Translations under genes and position numbers: made by a program
Notes under the pieces: model-generated
The model's input: only the letters and a program-made list of their open reading frames with translations
The model's database searches: none
Told to the model about the DNA's origin: nothing
Part shown: in pieces, positions 18,814 to 28,066 of the stretch
Numbering within the stretch: position 1 is the first letter of the stretch
Layout: every line of letters starts with the position of its first letter
Assembly: GCA_040755755.1 (NCBI GenBank)
Contig: JBFLZW010000055.1
Location: 106,444 to 170,443, forward strand
DNA from: a bacterium
Lineage (GTDB): Bacteria > SZUA-182 > DTGQ01
Reading direction: 5' to 3'
Length of the DNA stretch: 64,000 bases

Positions 18814-19167
18814 ATGATTGACCTCGCTCTCATGATAAATATTGGTTAACCACCCAATCCGGAATACCGAAAAATTATATTTCTCCCCTGGATTTTTCCT
18901 CTTTGAAGAGCAAAATTAATGCCTGTGTCATAATTTTTGAACCAGTCAATAAGCTATTGAATCTTAATTTTTATTGCTTGAAAGATGTGCCTCTTGTCAC
19001 AATCAGGGCTGACATGACCATAAATATTATGGACCATGAAGCAGGCTTTTTAGTGGAGGCTGGAGAGACTGTCATAGAAATTACGGGGGGTATGGAGAGA
19101 ATATAAAATTTATGATCGAGATCATAAATTTTATTACCAGCTCAAGACAGGGGAAAAAAGGAAGGTT
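18814..19167. other. Intergenic region upstream of the ATPase operon
   Basis: This should hold the promoter of the nine-gene operon (leftward). I could not pick a convincing promoter. The clear structural feature is the palindrome at 19104-19133. A short plus-strand frame (18903-19106) has no family resemblance and is not called. Confidence 0.5.
19104..19133. promoter_or_regulatory. 30-bp AT-rich palindrome
   Basis: The arms taaaatttatgatc (19104-19117) and gatcataaatttta (19120-19133) are perfect inverse complements around a 2-base centre. Low GC and lack of a T tail speak against an ordinary terminator. It lies between the 3' end of the secreted-protein gene and the ATPase operon start, so an operator is possible. 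Confidence 0.6.
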
Positions 19168-19992
19168 TTAATAACCGCGCTGTTGGTGACCAGAAAGGGA
19201 TTGAATGAAACATCTTCCCTTCTTGCTGCTGCTTTTCGGTATTCCTAAGCCCCAGGGATCTACAATTACTCCTTCATGGCCCGTTTCATTCTGGATATCA
19301 GAGTCATGAGCAGGATTATTATCCCTGAGAGTTACGGTGATACTTTGCTTATAGTTTTGCTTCGGCAGATTAGCGGTATCATATTTCCAGTAATCACCAT
19401 CTCCGATATCATAGCCGATCTGGGCCAGCCATTGCTTATCATAGTAACGGCAGAGCCTGGCATGGGGACTGACCAGCATGTTATGAAAGAAAATTTTCAG
19501 GGTCACTTCGTCTTCGCCTTCATCATCCAGGCCTTCAATCCGAAACGAAATAAAACCATAGGGAAACTCTGGATCCGTAATCTCTCTCTTCGGACGGTTT
19601 GGATCGTTTTCGCTTACTATATGAACATCCCGAAAGACACCTTTATCAATTTTCATGGTGATTCTGTGGTCTTTTTTTTCACCTTCTTTGATGAGCAGCG
19701 AACAGAGATTAGGGTCACGGTAGGCAATCCCATTATAGGTCCCCACCGATGGTCCATTACCCTCATCCGTATCACTGATACCGTCTCCGTCAGTATCTGT
19801 TGCATCAACATTCTGTTCAGACAAAAACCGCTCCCCTCCACCTATCCCCCATTCATCAACATCCATCGGTTGCGAATCAGCAGCTTGGGCAAGCGGGGAG
19901 ACCATGATGAAGAGCATCATCGCTCCCCATGCCACCAGCCCCACCCACCAAAGAGCGGGCCTTCGATGATAACAATCCTGGTTTTCCGGCAT
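19168..19992 (-). CDS. Secreted protein with TSP3-type calcium motif and choice-of-anchor U-like domain
   Basis: 274 residues from ATG 19992 (GAGAGG nine bases upstream; an earlier ATG at 20043 would overlap the preceding gene). The N-terminal hydrophobic segment ALWWVGLVAWGAMMLFIMVS ends in AQAAD, a signal peptide. DTDGDGISDTDEGNG (about residues 81-95) is a calcium-binding TSP3-like loop. The rest is beta-rich and ends with GHEGVIVDPWGLG and CFIQSL, which resembles the choice-of-anchor U domain tail of surface proteins. It is probably exported and attached to the cell surface. It follows another exported protein gene in the same direction. Confidence 0.7.
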   Translation of the reverse strand: MPENQDCYHRRPALWWVGLVAWGAMMLFIMVSPLAQAADSQPMDVDEWGIGGGERFLSEQNVDATDTDGDGISDTDEGNGPSVGTYNGIAYRDPNLCSLLIKEGEKKDHRITMKIDKGVFRDVHIVSENDPNRPKREITDPEFPYGFISFRIEGLDDEGEDEVTLKIFFHNMLVSPHARLCRYYDKQWLAQIGYDIGDGDYWKYDTANLPKQNYKQSITVTLRDNNPAHDSDIQNETGHEGVIVDPWGLGIPKSSSKKGRCFIQSLSGHQQRGY

Positions 19993-20017
19993 AAATATAA
20001 GCCCTCTCAATTGAAAG

Positions 20018-20767
20018 TCATGGGCTGATCTTCGCATATTCAAAAGGAATCTGGAAAAATTCCGACTTAATCGGCCCTTTGGTGATTTTAGTCAATGTAC
20101 TTACTACCCTGACCTGTTTGCCTTGCAAGTTTGAGTCCATGATCACCTGTACCGGATAACCGGGATACTTGGCCAATTCTTCCATCATTTTCATCTTGCT
20201 GAACTTGGCCATTTTCTCGATCGCTTTTGATGAAATGTGAATTTCCTCTGTAAGCCAGCAGGTCGCTTTCATTTTATTGCCCTGGATTGTTGTATCCATT
20301 TGAACTTCGTAGCAATTCCAGTCCTTGATTTTCTTTTTTTCTCCAGTCCGCCTTGAGGTGATCATCGTTCGCTCATTGATCTGTTTCAGTTTATCCATCT
20401 CTGATGAAGCCTCTTTATAGGTTTTTTGGAGTTTGTTTAACTCGTAGGTCTTACCCTTGTCCATCAGAATCAAGGTAAACTGATCCTTATTTTCTTCGCT
20501 CTCAAACCGGATACGATCTCCTTTAAGCCAGACGGCCAGAAGTTTTTCCGGTCCTGCCAGTTCCCCATTAATAAAGGTCTGGCTTTTTTTCTCAAAATAA
20601 ATATCCTCCTGTGGAGGCTCTTTCTCCACCTTCTGGGAATTTCCCGCTTCCTCTATCTTTTTAGGGTTCCCCGCCTCCGGTTCGGCTGCTGCTCCGAGAT
20701 TGGCCCCGGAAAACTGTAAACAGGCTAACAATGCAATAAGGGCATAAATTACTTTTCTCTTACTCAT
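20018..20767 (-). CDS. Periplasmic protein, DUF4412-like
   Basis: 249 residues with a clear signal peptide (KVIYALIALLACLQFSGANL, cleavage near AAA). After a Glu/Pro/Lys-rich linker the mature part has alternating beta strands: VWLKGDRIRFESEENKDQFT, then ILMDKGKTYELN, then a helical stretch. This pattern (a dye-like report on a Met-rich helix and strands) fits DUF4412/LolA-like periplasmic proteins. Function is unknown; a lipid- or metal-related envelope role is only a guess. It lies 25 bases upstream of the next secreted protein's start. Confidence 0.65.
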   Translation of the reverse strand: MSKRKVIYALIALLACLQFSGANLGAAAEPEAGNPKKIEEAGNSQKVEKEPPQEDIYFEKKSQTFINGELAGPEKLLAVWLKGDRIRFESEENKDQFTLILMDKGKTYELNKLQKTYKEASSEMDKLKQINERTMITSRRTGEKKKIKDWNCYEVQMDTTIQGNKMKATCWLTEEIHISSKAIEKMAKFSKMKMMEELAKYPGYPVQVIMDSNLQGKQVRVVSTLTKITKGPIKSEFFQIPFEYAKISP

Positions 20768-20823
20768 ACTTCCCTTCCTTCATCTGGTTCGACTTTTTGT
20801 TTACTGACCACTGGCCACTTACA

Positions 20824-21063
20824 CTACTTCTCCCACAGAGCCCAGGCGTCGAACAAAGAATTATATCGCAGCAGGTATTTCTCGTTGGTTTCGGTCAAAA
20901 CCTTAAAGTAATCCAGCTTGGGTTGAGTTGCCCGCATGCCGCCCTCATACCAGCGATCTAAAATTTCTTTGATCTTCATTGACTTTCCCTCCAGGACAAA
21001 ACGCCTGGGGCTCTCATTGGCCTTATATCCTGAATAGCAATTTACTTCGATTTTTTTCCACAT
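20824..21063 (-). CDS. Small conserved hypothetical protein
   Basis: 79 residues, no signal or membrane segment. The text CYSGYKANESPRRFVLEGKS and EILDRWYEGG...YFKVLTE...KYLLRYNSLFDAWAL matches the layout of small cytoplasmic proteins of unknown function that end with a Tyr/Trp-rich strand. It is 56 bases upstream of the DUF4412-like gene. Confidence 0.7.
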   Translation of the reverse strand: MWKKIEVNCYSGYKANESPRRFVLEGKSMKIKEILDRWYEGGMRATQPKLDYFKVLTETNEKYLLRYNSLFDAWALWEK

Positions 21064-21121
21064 CTATAATATCTCCTGATTTAATTTTGCCGAATGACGA
21101 TCAATAATGATTTATCCTGTT

Positions 21122-22234
21122 TCATGCAGTCTCTACCTCTGGATGGATGGCCAGAGAAGCAGGAAAAAGAACCCGGAAACAAGTACCCTGTTCAAGCTCG
21201 CTCTGAACATCAAACGTAACCCCATAAGGCCGCATCAACTGATAGCTGCTGTAAAGACCAAGTCCTGTGCCCTTGATACCGCCTTCCCCCTGCCGGGACT
21301 TTGTGCTGTAAAACGGCTCAAACAGCTTGGGCATATCCTCTTTCCTGATCCCGCAGCCTGAATCAGCAATCTCAACAAAAAGTTGTTGCTCATTCCATCC
21401 GGTCTTGACTGACAGCCTCTTTGTTCGTGAGGTTTTCATAGCATCCAGGGCATTCTTGATCAAATTTGAAAAACATTGGCTCAGATCACTGTAAACCCCT
21501 TCAATCTCGGGAAGATCATCAGCCAGATTCACAACCTTCTCAACCTGATGCTTAAAGTCAAGGTCTACTTCAAAGAACTCCAGCTCTTCAGTCAATATTT
21601 GGTTAAGGTTGATTCTTGATTTTTTCCGGTCATGTTCTTTCCGGGTATTATCCAGCATGCCGGAGATAATAGCATACATCTTGTTGGCCGCAGAGAGCAT
21701 TTTGTCCAGTCTCGCTTCCTCTGGATATTTTGCCTTGAGAAATTCGGCATAGGCAATAATACAGCTCAGTGGATTATTAAGATTATGGGCAAATCCAGCG
21801 GTTAGCCTCCCCAGGGCCGCCATTTTCTCTTCCTGACCTTTCTTTCGCAATTCCTCGATCATTCGTTCTTTCTGCCGAATGGCCTTTTCCACCACCTCCA
21901 ATAATTTCTCATTATTCACTGGTTTGGTTACATAGTCGAAGGCTCCTATGCGCATCACGCTGATAGCGGTTTCCAGCTCTAAAAAGCCGGTCAGCATAAT
22001 TACCGGAACCAGGGGATAATGAGAGCGAATTTGCTCCAGCACTTTTTCACCATCCATTTCCGGCATCTTGATATCGCAGATCACCACCTCGATTTCCTGG
22101 TGAGAGGATAGAATTTCCAATCCTTTTCGTCCGTTTTCCGCGGTAAAAGCGGAATATCCCTCAAACCGGAATACATTGCTCAGCATCTTTGAAATACTGA
22201 TATCATCATCGATAAGCAGGATCTTATGACCCAT
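21122..22234 (-). CDS. Response regulator-histidine kinase fusion (REC-HisKA-HATPase)
   Basis: 370 residues from ATG 22234, overlapping the upstream kinase gene by 11 bases. The N-terminal receiver domain has the acidic pair in LLIDDD, the phosphoacceptor Asp in VVICDIKMPEMDG and the Lys in YVTKPVN. A kinase follows, with the H-box GFAHNLNNPLSC, N-box KNALDAMK, G1 DSGCGI and G2 GTGLGLYSSYQLM. There is no membrane segment or PAS domain. The order REC then kinase means the receiver can control the linked kinase. The overlap with a PAS kinase suggests a two-step phosphorelay. Confidence 0.9.
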   Translation of the reverse strand: MGHKILLIDDDISISKMLSNVFRFEGYSAFTAENGRKGLEILSSHQEIEVVICDIKMPEMDGEKVLEQIRSHYPLVPVIMLTGFLELETAISVMRIGAFDYVTKPVNNEKLLEVVEKAIRQKERMIEELRKKGQEEKMAALGRLTAGFAHNLNNPLSCIIAYAEFLKAKYPEEARLDKMLSAANKMYAIISGMLDNTRKEHDRKKSRINLNQILTEELEFFEVDLDFKHQVEKVVNLADDLPEIEGVYSDLSQCFSNLIKNALDAMKTSRTKRLSVKTGWNEQQLFVEIADSGCGIRKEDMPKLFEPFYSTKSRQGEGGIKGTGLGLYSSYQLMRPYGVTFDVQSELEQGTCFRVLFPASLAIHPEVETA

Positions 22235-23789
22235 GACCGTGATTTTCCCCCTCATGAGAAGGTGTAGCTGCCGGGAACCGTAAGAGGAATGAGGTTCCCT
22301 CTTCCCTCCTGGTTTTTACCTGAATATCACCCTTGTACTGGTTAACGAGCCGGTAAACCACATTCAATCCCAGTCCTGTACCCTTCCCCGGATCTTTGGT
22401 AGTGAAAAAAGGATCAAAAATATAAGGCAGATTCTCCTGACTGATGCCGCATCCAGTATCCTGAATTCGGATATGCACAAAATTATCCTGCTGATGAGTC
22501 TCAAGACGTATTGTCCCCCGGCCTTGCATTGCATCCACTGCATTAATGATCAGGTTAACGAAAATCTGCTGGAACTGGTTAAAATTCCCAGGAACCAGGC
22601 CGGTTTCCTGATAGTCTCTCTGAATTTCGATCGCCTGCATATTCCGTACATGTGAAGACATGGTGATTGATTCTTCCAGGACCTGACTGATATCAATCAA
22701 TGAGACCTTCTGGTTCTGGATGCCGCGAATATAGAGAGAAAGGTCCTTGATAATATTGGCCATTTTTTCCGCACATTCCTTGACCTGGCTGGCAATCTCG
22801 ACGATGATTTCCCGATCATCCGCTTTTTTTATCAGGTAATTTGCCCCGGAGAGTATCACCTGGAGGGGATTGTTGATCTCATGGGCAACGCCGGAGGCCA
22901 GAATACCCAATCCAGCCAGATTTTCCGCCCTTCTCACTCCCTCCTCAAGCTCTTTGATCTTTGAAATGTCCTGCGTATAGACAAGCACATTATGTACCTG
23001 ACCGAGCTCGGTTTTGATCGGGATATAGTGGATATTGACATACCGCCGGTTTTCCCGGGCACTTTTGGAACAACGGCAGTCGTTATCGAAAGGAATATTC
23101 AGGTCTGTTTTGGTTACCCCTTCCTGAAATACGGCAGGCGCCTTGCAGGCCGGGCAATGTGATGATCGGTTGGCAATAACCTGATAGCAGTATTTCTCGA
23201 TCAGGTCTTTTGGCGTTTTGCCTAAATAAAACGCCTGGGTTTTATTGACTGCTTTAATTCGATACTCATGATCGATCATAAAGAGACTGTCGATGATTTC
23301 GTCAAAGATTCCAAGGAGCTTGTTCTTACTTCGCTCTATCATCTTGCGCAGATGAACTTCGGAGGAATTTTGAAGGCTCAGGATTCTCAGACACTCTGAT
23401 GCACATTGATCAGTCTTACGGATCCAACTGACATCGAGAAGGGTTTCCAGGGCACCAATAAGTCTTCCCTGATCATCTTTCAGCGGATAGACTCCCCGCT
23501 CTACGGCTATGTGGCTTCCATCCTTACGGCGAAGAGAGCTTTTCCGAAGACAAGGGTTATGCTGCCCCGCCGCAGACAGAAAAGTACACGGCATCCGGCA
23601 ATCGGTAAACCGGAGAAGACTGCAGGACTTTTCCACCATCTCATCAGGTGAGTATCCGGTGATATACTCTGCCATAAGATTATAATAGATGATTTTCCCT
23701 TCGATATCGATAATGAGTGCCGCTACCGGTAGCGAGGAAAGTATTTGTTGTAAAAGCCTCTGGTTTGGCTCGACCAGTGATTCGATCAT
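22224..23789 (-). CDS. Soluble PAS-domain sensor histidine kinase
   Basis: 521 residues from ATG 23789 (a TTG ten codons earlier is possible). The first PAS domain spans about 15-120 and a second one about 150-290; the second contains a Cys-rich segment (HCPACKAPAVFQEG, DCRCSK). The dimerisation/phosphoacceptor box is GVAHEINNPLQVILSGANYL, with N-box IINAVDAMQG, G1 DTGCGI and G2 GKGTGLGLNVVY. There is no transmembrane segment, so it senses an intracellular signal. It has no receiver of its own and is translationally coupled to the REC-kinase downstream. Confidence 0.9.
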   Translation of the reverse strand: MIESLVEPNQRLLQQILSSLPVAALIIDIEGKIIYYNLMAEYITGYSPDEMVEKSCSLLRFTDCRMPCTFLSAAGQHNPCLRKSSLRRKDGSHIAVERGVYPLKDDQGRLIGALETLLDVSWIRKTDQCASECLRILSLQNSSEVHLRKMIERSKNKLLGIFDEIIDSLFMIDHEYRIKAVNKTQAFYLGKTPKDLIEKYCYQVIANRSSHCPACKAPAVFQEGVTKTDLNIPFDNDCRCSKSARENRRYVNIHYIPIKTELGQVHNVLVYTQDISKIKELEEGVRRAENLAGLGILASGVAHEINNPLQVILSGANYLIKKADDREIIVEIASQVKECAEKMANIIKDLSLYIRGIQNQKVSLIDISQVLEESITMSSHVRNMQAIEIQRDYQETGLVPGNFNQFQQIFVNLIINAVDAMQGRGTIRLETHQQDNFVHIRIQDTGCGISQENLPYIFDPFFTTKDPGKGTGLGLNVVYRLVNQYKGDIQVKTRREEGTSFLLRFPAATPSHEGENHGHGS

Positions 23790-23919
23790 TCTATTCTCTT
23801 TATTTCTATTTCTGATCAACCCTTAAATACTTTATCGATCCCTTTTGGGAAAACTTTGAAAGGGAAGATCAATCGTCTGCCGGACTGAAAAAACTGAATA
23901 AAGGCGAGCTCACGATCTA

Positions 23920-24975
23920 TCAGCTCTTTTCGACACCGAACTTCGTGGTAACTTGTTTTTTAATATATCGATCCACCATCATGGACAGGGCATCTTTATC
24001 ATCCCCGCTTGCCAGGGCTTTGAAAATCCCCAGTGGAAGACGAAAACCGCCCTGATCATACCTGCCCCCGTACTCTCCGATGACCACATCGGGAAAAGTA
24101 CTTTGAATGAACTTTTCCGGCTGAATCACATCACTGTTCGTCCGCAAAGAGCAATCGATATACTCACCAACGATTCCATAGACCATTACCGTATCGATTC
24201 CAGCCCGTTTCAGCAGAAAGTCAGCAGCCTGGGGAATGGCATCCCGGTCTTCTTTCCGAACCACTCCTGCAGCAGCCAATAAAAAATTTCCGTACAGAGT
24301 CTTCCGCTGATAAGCCTGGAATATGATATCCATGGTCGCCGGGGACAGATTTTGCTGGGAAATTTTTCCCAAAAGCTCCGCATCGGCATACTTGCGAAGA
24401 TAGGCCATGGACAGATAATCACTTTCCTGGGCCATAATAAGATCATTCGTGTCTACCCGGATTCCATGCATCAATGCAGTAGCAATAGACATGCTTTCTT
24501 CCTCAAGAGTCTCCAGTAAATTCAGCCTCTGAAGATATTCGGCATATATCGTGGCCGTCGAGCCTACGTTCTTTCGGATATCGATGAAATCCGCCCGTAA
24601 AGACCCGAATTGATCGTGGTGATCGACGATCGAGGCAACCGGCTTGCCTTTCAGCAGGTCAACCAGCTTGATATCCGGCCTTTGGGAATCCACCAGGGCT
24701 ATCGCCGCATACTCTTCCAAAGGAAAACCAGGGTGATAGAGTTCCAGCTCAATACCCAGCAGTTTCAGTAGGGCCCGGTTTTCCTGGTGACTTACCTCTT
24801 CAACGTGCAAAATAGTGGAGGCGATACCCCAGGAGTTAAGGATGGCCTTATGAGCAAGAGCCGAAGAGATGCTATCCGAATCCGGAGCCCCCCGCAGCAC
24901 CAGTAAAATTTTCTGACTGCCATAAGTCATCATCTTTTCATGTAATTCATTAACTTTCCCTAGATCACTATCCAT
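23920..24975 (-). CDS. DHH-family phosphoesterase (NrnA-like)
   Basis: 351 residues. DHH motifs are visible: RGAPDSDSISSALA (motif I, DxD variant), ALVDSQ (motif II), VDHHDQ (motif III) and a C-terminal DHHA1 domain ending near IGEYGGRYDQGGFRLPLGIF. Such enzymes use two metal ions to degrade short oligonucleotides, cyclic dinucleotide products or pAp. The motif I ending SDS rather than the common DAI is unusual. No partner gene indicates the substrate. Confidence 0.85.
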   Translation of the reverse strand: MDSDLGKVNELHEKMMTYGSQKILLVLRGAPDSDSISSALAHKAILNSWGIASTILHVEEVSHQENRALLKLLGIELELYHPGFPLEEYAAIALVDSQRPDIKLVDLLKGKPVASIVDHHDQFGSLRADFIDIRKNVGSTATIYAEYLQRLNLLETLEEESMSIATALMHGIRVDTNDLIMAQESDYLSMAYLRKYADAELLGKISQQNLSPATMDIIFQAYQRKTLYGNFLLAAAGVVRKEDRDAIPQAADFLLKRAGIDTVMVYGIVGEYIDCSLRTNSDVIQPEKFIQSTFPDVVIGEYGGRYDQGGFRLPLGIFKALASGDDKDALSMMVDRYIKKQVTTKFGVEKS

Positions 24976-25046
24976 AATCGGTTCACCCTTGAGCAGTGTG
25001 AAGAACTGCCTTAGTGTACCTTTTTATTATATAACAAATCTTCCGT

Positions 25047-25084
25047 AAAAAAAAGCTGACCTCACTATTCCCCCTTTTGTCAGC
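25047..25084 (-). terminator. Intrinsic terminator after the FAD-linked oxidase gene
   Basis: On the minus strand GCTGAC (25084-25079) pairs with GTCAGC (25060-25055) around an 18-base loop and is followed directly by eight T (25054-25047). It sits three bases after the stop codon of the oxidase gene. Confidence 0.6.
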
Positions 25085-25087
25085 CAT

Positions 25088-26716
25088 TCATGGGTGCTCA
25101 CCAGGATACGGCAGGAAATTTTCTGGAAAAACATTTCCCCGGTTCAATATTCCCTTGGGATCAAGGATGAGCTTGATTCGGACCATTTCCTGTATCCCCT
25201 GTGAGCCATAGAGTTTTTCAAGAAGGCGGTGCTTCAGCTTTCCGATACCGTGTTCCGCCGATATTGTTCCTCCGCGAGAGACAGCCCAGGTGGCAAATTC
25301 AAGGCTTAATTCCTGTGCCCGAAGCATTTCCTCATCGGTCCCTGGCAGGATATTCAAGTGGAGATGACACTCCCCTATGTGCCCGAAGATAACATACTCA
25401 AGTCCCTGCTCCTCAATCCGGGTCCGGTAGAGGTTGAGCATCTCGTCCAGAGAAGATTCCGGCACGGCAATATCTGCACTGATCTTATGGATGCTCGGAT
25501 AGTGCCGCTTGCGCTCTCTGAAAATTTCATTCAGAATGTCGGGAAGAGCGTGACGAAAATTTTTCATCTTCTCCAGCTCCCGCTCATCGAATCCACCCCA
25601 GGTATCATCCATAATAACTCCCTCTTCCTCCAGAGCTGTCTGCCAGTGCTCATACAAGACCTCCAGTTCCCCTTCCGGGTAGAACTGTTCAAAAAATATG
25701 GCGCTTTTGGCATAGAGAGGAAAGTCAGGAAGCGGACTGCCGGGGCCATCCGAAAGACGTTTTTGCCGCAGCAGGAAAAGGGAATGCTCGTCGAAATACT
25801 CCAGGGCTATTGGATGAATCTTGCTGCTCGGATCAGATCGCAGCGCCCGGACTTTGTGAGCGAATCGAACAGCCCCGGATGGGTCCGGGAAGAAGGCGAT
25901 GCCGCTGAACGTATTGGCCGGTTTGGGAAGAAGCCTGAGCTCAAGATAAGTTATAACCCCTAATGTCCCCTCGGCGCCGATGAAAAGATCTAGCGGATCC
26001 ATGTCTGGTCTGGCAAAGTATCCGGCAGCACTCTTTACCTCCGGCATCCGGTAGGTCGGGATGGGAATCAGGAATTGTGATCCCTCTATTGTCCGAAGCT
26101 CGATGTTACCTGATTTGTCAGCCCGCTTTTCACCTCTCGATATATCCACAATTTCTCCCGTGGCCAGGACCACTCTCAAGCGTTGAACATAATTCCGGGT
26201 TGAACCATAAGCCAGTGATCGGGCACCGGATGAATTCGCGGCTACCGTGCCCCCCAGAGTGGCTGTGCCTTCGGTCGGATCAGGAGGGTAGAAGTAAGAA
26301 GTTACATCTTCCTGAAAATCTTTGAATTTTTCCCTATCTGCGATGTCTTCGAAATTTTTCGACCCTACCTGCCCTTGAAGAGACCGGAGAATAACACCCG
26401 GCTCTGCCTGGACCAGCCATTCTCCGCTTTTGTGGCACCTCTTTACCCCCAGTATCCGGTTCATTCTTTCCAGGACCAGAACCACACCCCCGTGCGGTAC
26501 CGCACCGCCAACAACTCCAGTGCGCGCTCCGGATACCGTCACTGCAGTTCCCGTTTTATGAAATTGAGCCAAAAGGGCGCTGACATCCTCTTCCCGTTCG
26601 GGAAAATACACTGCTGCTGCCTCACCGGCCGCAAGATGTGACTCATCCTGCAGATAGGGAGAGTCTGAAGTTGCAGTAAGAGTATAAATCTGTCTGATTT
26701 GCTCTTTACTTTCCAT
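25088..26716 (-). CDS. FAD-binding oxidoreductase, GlcD/D-lactate dehydrogenase family
   Basis: 542 residues. The PCMH-type FAD domain shows VTVSGARTGVVGGAVPHGGV (about 59-78) and a second stretch with GTATLGGTVAANSSGARSLA (about 150-170). The C-terminal part has VIFGHIGECHLHLNILPG and ISAEHGIGKLKHRL, where His residues hold the substrate and metal. The family oxidises 2-hydroxyacids such as D-lactate or glycolate and passes electrons to quinone or an Fe-S partner. The substrate is not readable, and no Fe-S subunit is adjacent. It is 14 bases downstream of the U32 gene. Confidence 0.9.
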   Translation of the reverse strand: MESKEQIRQIYTLTATSDSPYLQDESHLAAGEAAAVYFPEREEDVSALLAQFHKTGTAVTVSGARTGVVGGAVPHGGVVLVLERMNRILGVKRCHKSGEWLVQAEPGVILRSLQGQVGSKNFEDIADREKFKDFQEDVTSYFYPPDPTEGTATLGGTVAANSSGARSLAYGSTRNYVQRLRVVLATGEIVDISRGEKRADKSGNIELRTIEGSQFLIPIPTYRMPEVKSAAGYFARPDMDPLDLFIGAEGTLGVITYLELRLLPKPANTFSGIAFFPDPSGAVRFAHKVRALRSDPSSKIHPIALEYFDEHSLFLLRQKRLSDGPGSPLPDFPLYAKSAIFFEQFYPEGELEVLYEHWQTALEEEGVIMDDTWGGFDERELEKMKNFRHALPDILNEIFRERKRHYPSIHKISADIAVPESSLDEMLNLYRTRIEEQGLEYVIFGHIGECHLHLNILPGTDEEMLRAQELSLEFATWAVSRGGTISAEHGIGKLKHRLLEKLYGSQGIQEMVRIKLILDPKGILNRGNVFPENFLPYPGEHP

Positions 26717-26730
26717 AAATGTTGGTTGAG

Positions 26731-27951
26731 TTACCCTTTCCCGGCATTTTTCCTGATCAGATCAAACCGATACAGCGGTATATTCGCCTCAAGTACGCCC
26801 ATGACTCCCGGATGCAGAGTGTCTACCATTTCGTGCTCATGATTCCAGAGTGCAACTACCCGGCCTGTGCTGACCTGTGATGTGTTTCGGAATATCTCGA
26901 TCATATCTTCACGGCAAATTTTGCTGCAAACCTTGATTGCGGCCTTGTACCTTCCGATACCCTCGCATACCAGCCCTGCTGTGTGGCTGGATGAAGAACA
27001 TTCAGGGGCGGAGTAATACTGAGTGTGCCGAGGATTGGAATTAAAGTAAAATCCCGTCGTATATCCCCGCTGGCTTACCTTGATCAATTCCCGCAGCCAG
27101 GCTTCCCGGAACTGGTAGGCATGCGGGCTGGAATAGTAAGTATCGAGGGCCTCCCGGTATACCCTGGTGACTACCGAAAGATACGATAAGCTCCTCATCC
27201 TGCCCTCTATTTTCAACGAATTTATCCCGGCATCAATCAGTTCCGGAAGATGCTCGATCATACAAATATCCCTGGAGCTGAGAAGATAGGTCCCGCGACT
27301 ATCTTCCTCAATACCAAGGGGGTCCTCCTCGTGATTCTCTCCGACAAGATTATATTTCCAGCGGCAGGGCTGGGCACAATCACCCCGGTTACCGTGCCGG
27401 TGGAGAAAATAGCTGCTTAAAAGACATCTTCCGGAATAAGCGACACACATCGATCCGTGGACAAAAACTTCGAGCTCCAGAGAGGTTTTTTGTCTGATCT
27501 CTTTAATGTCCCGCAGAGTAAGCTCGCGCGCCAGACAGATTTTCCTGGCTCCGAGATCCTGCCAGAACCGGGCAGCTCTCCAATTGCAGGTATTGGCCTG
27601 AGTGCTGATAGTAATGGGTATACTGGGGGCATATTCTTGTGCATACTGAAAAATACCGGGATCGGAAATTATCAGGCCATCCACCTTGAGCTGGTTTAGG
27701 CTGCTCAAGTAGCCAGGTATGTTTCGGATATCGTCGTTATGGGCAAAAATATTGACTGCAACGTACATCTTTGCTCCATAACTTCCCGTTATATCTCTTG
27801 CCTGGCGAAGCTGGTCAATGGTAAAATTCCCTGCCCGCTGGCGCAGGCTGAAATTTTCTCCACCCATATACACGGCATCCGCCCCGTAATGAAGAGCAAA
27901 TTCCAGTTTTTCCAAATCTCCGGCAGGTGCCAGTAACTCTACCTTATTCAT
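26731..27951 (-). CDS. Peptidase U32 family protein (RlhA/UbiU-like)
   Basis: 406 residues with a TIM-barrel-like N-terminal part: ELLAPAGDLEKLEFALHYGA (4-23), YMGGENFSLRQRAGNF, then VFVHGSMCVAYSGRCLLSSY. Four Cys (about 168, 175, 191, 195; GDCAQPCRWKY) form the Fe-S site known in this family. Members catalyse hydroxylation of RNA or ubiquinone rather than proteolysis. The specific target cannot be read. It forms a two-gene unit with the FAD-linked oxidase. Confidence 0.88.
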   Translation of the reverse strand: MNKVELLAPAGDLEKLEFALHYGADAVYMGGENFSLRQRAGNFTIDQLRQARDITGSYGAKMYVAVNIFAHNDDIRNIPGYLSSLNQLKVDGLIISDPGIFQYAQEYAPSIPITISTQANTCNWRAARFWQDLGARKICLARELTLRDIKEIRQKTSLELEVFVHGSMCVAYSGRCLLSSYFLHRHGNRGDCAQPCRWKYNLVGENHEEDPLGIEEDSRGTYLLSSRDICMIEHLPELIDAGINSLKIEGRMRSLSYLSVVTRVYREALDTYYSSPHAYQFREAWLRELIKVSQRGYTTGFYFNSNPRHTQYYSAPECSSSSHTAGLVCEGIGRYKAAIKVCSKICREDMIEIFRNTSQVSTGRVVALWNHEHEMVDTLHPGVMGVLEANIPLYRFDLIRKNAGKG

Positions 27952-28066
27952 TATGGCTCACAAGATCAATTCATCAAAGCTCAGAAGCAATCCATGAATA
28001 CCGTACTATCCTGTGCTTTTCTCTGTGCCTCTGGGCTTCTCTGTGGTGTCTTTTGTTTTTTTGTAT

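Noticed and set aside
18903-19106. 67-codon plus-strand frame upstream of the ATPase operon
   Set aside because: No family resemblance, no clear ribosome binding site.
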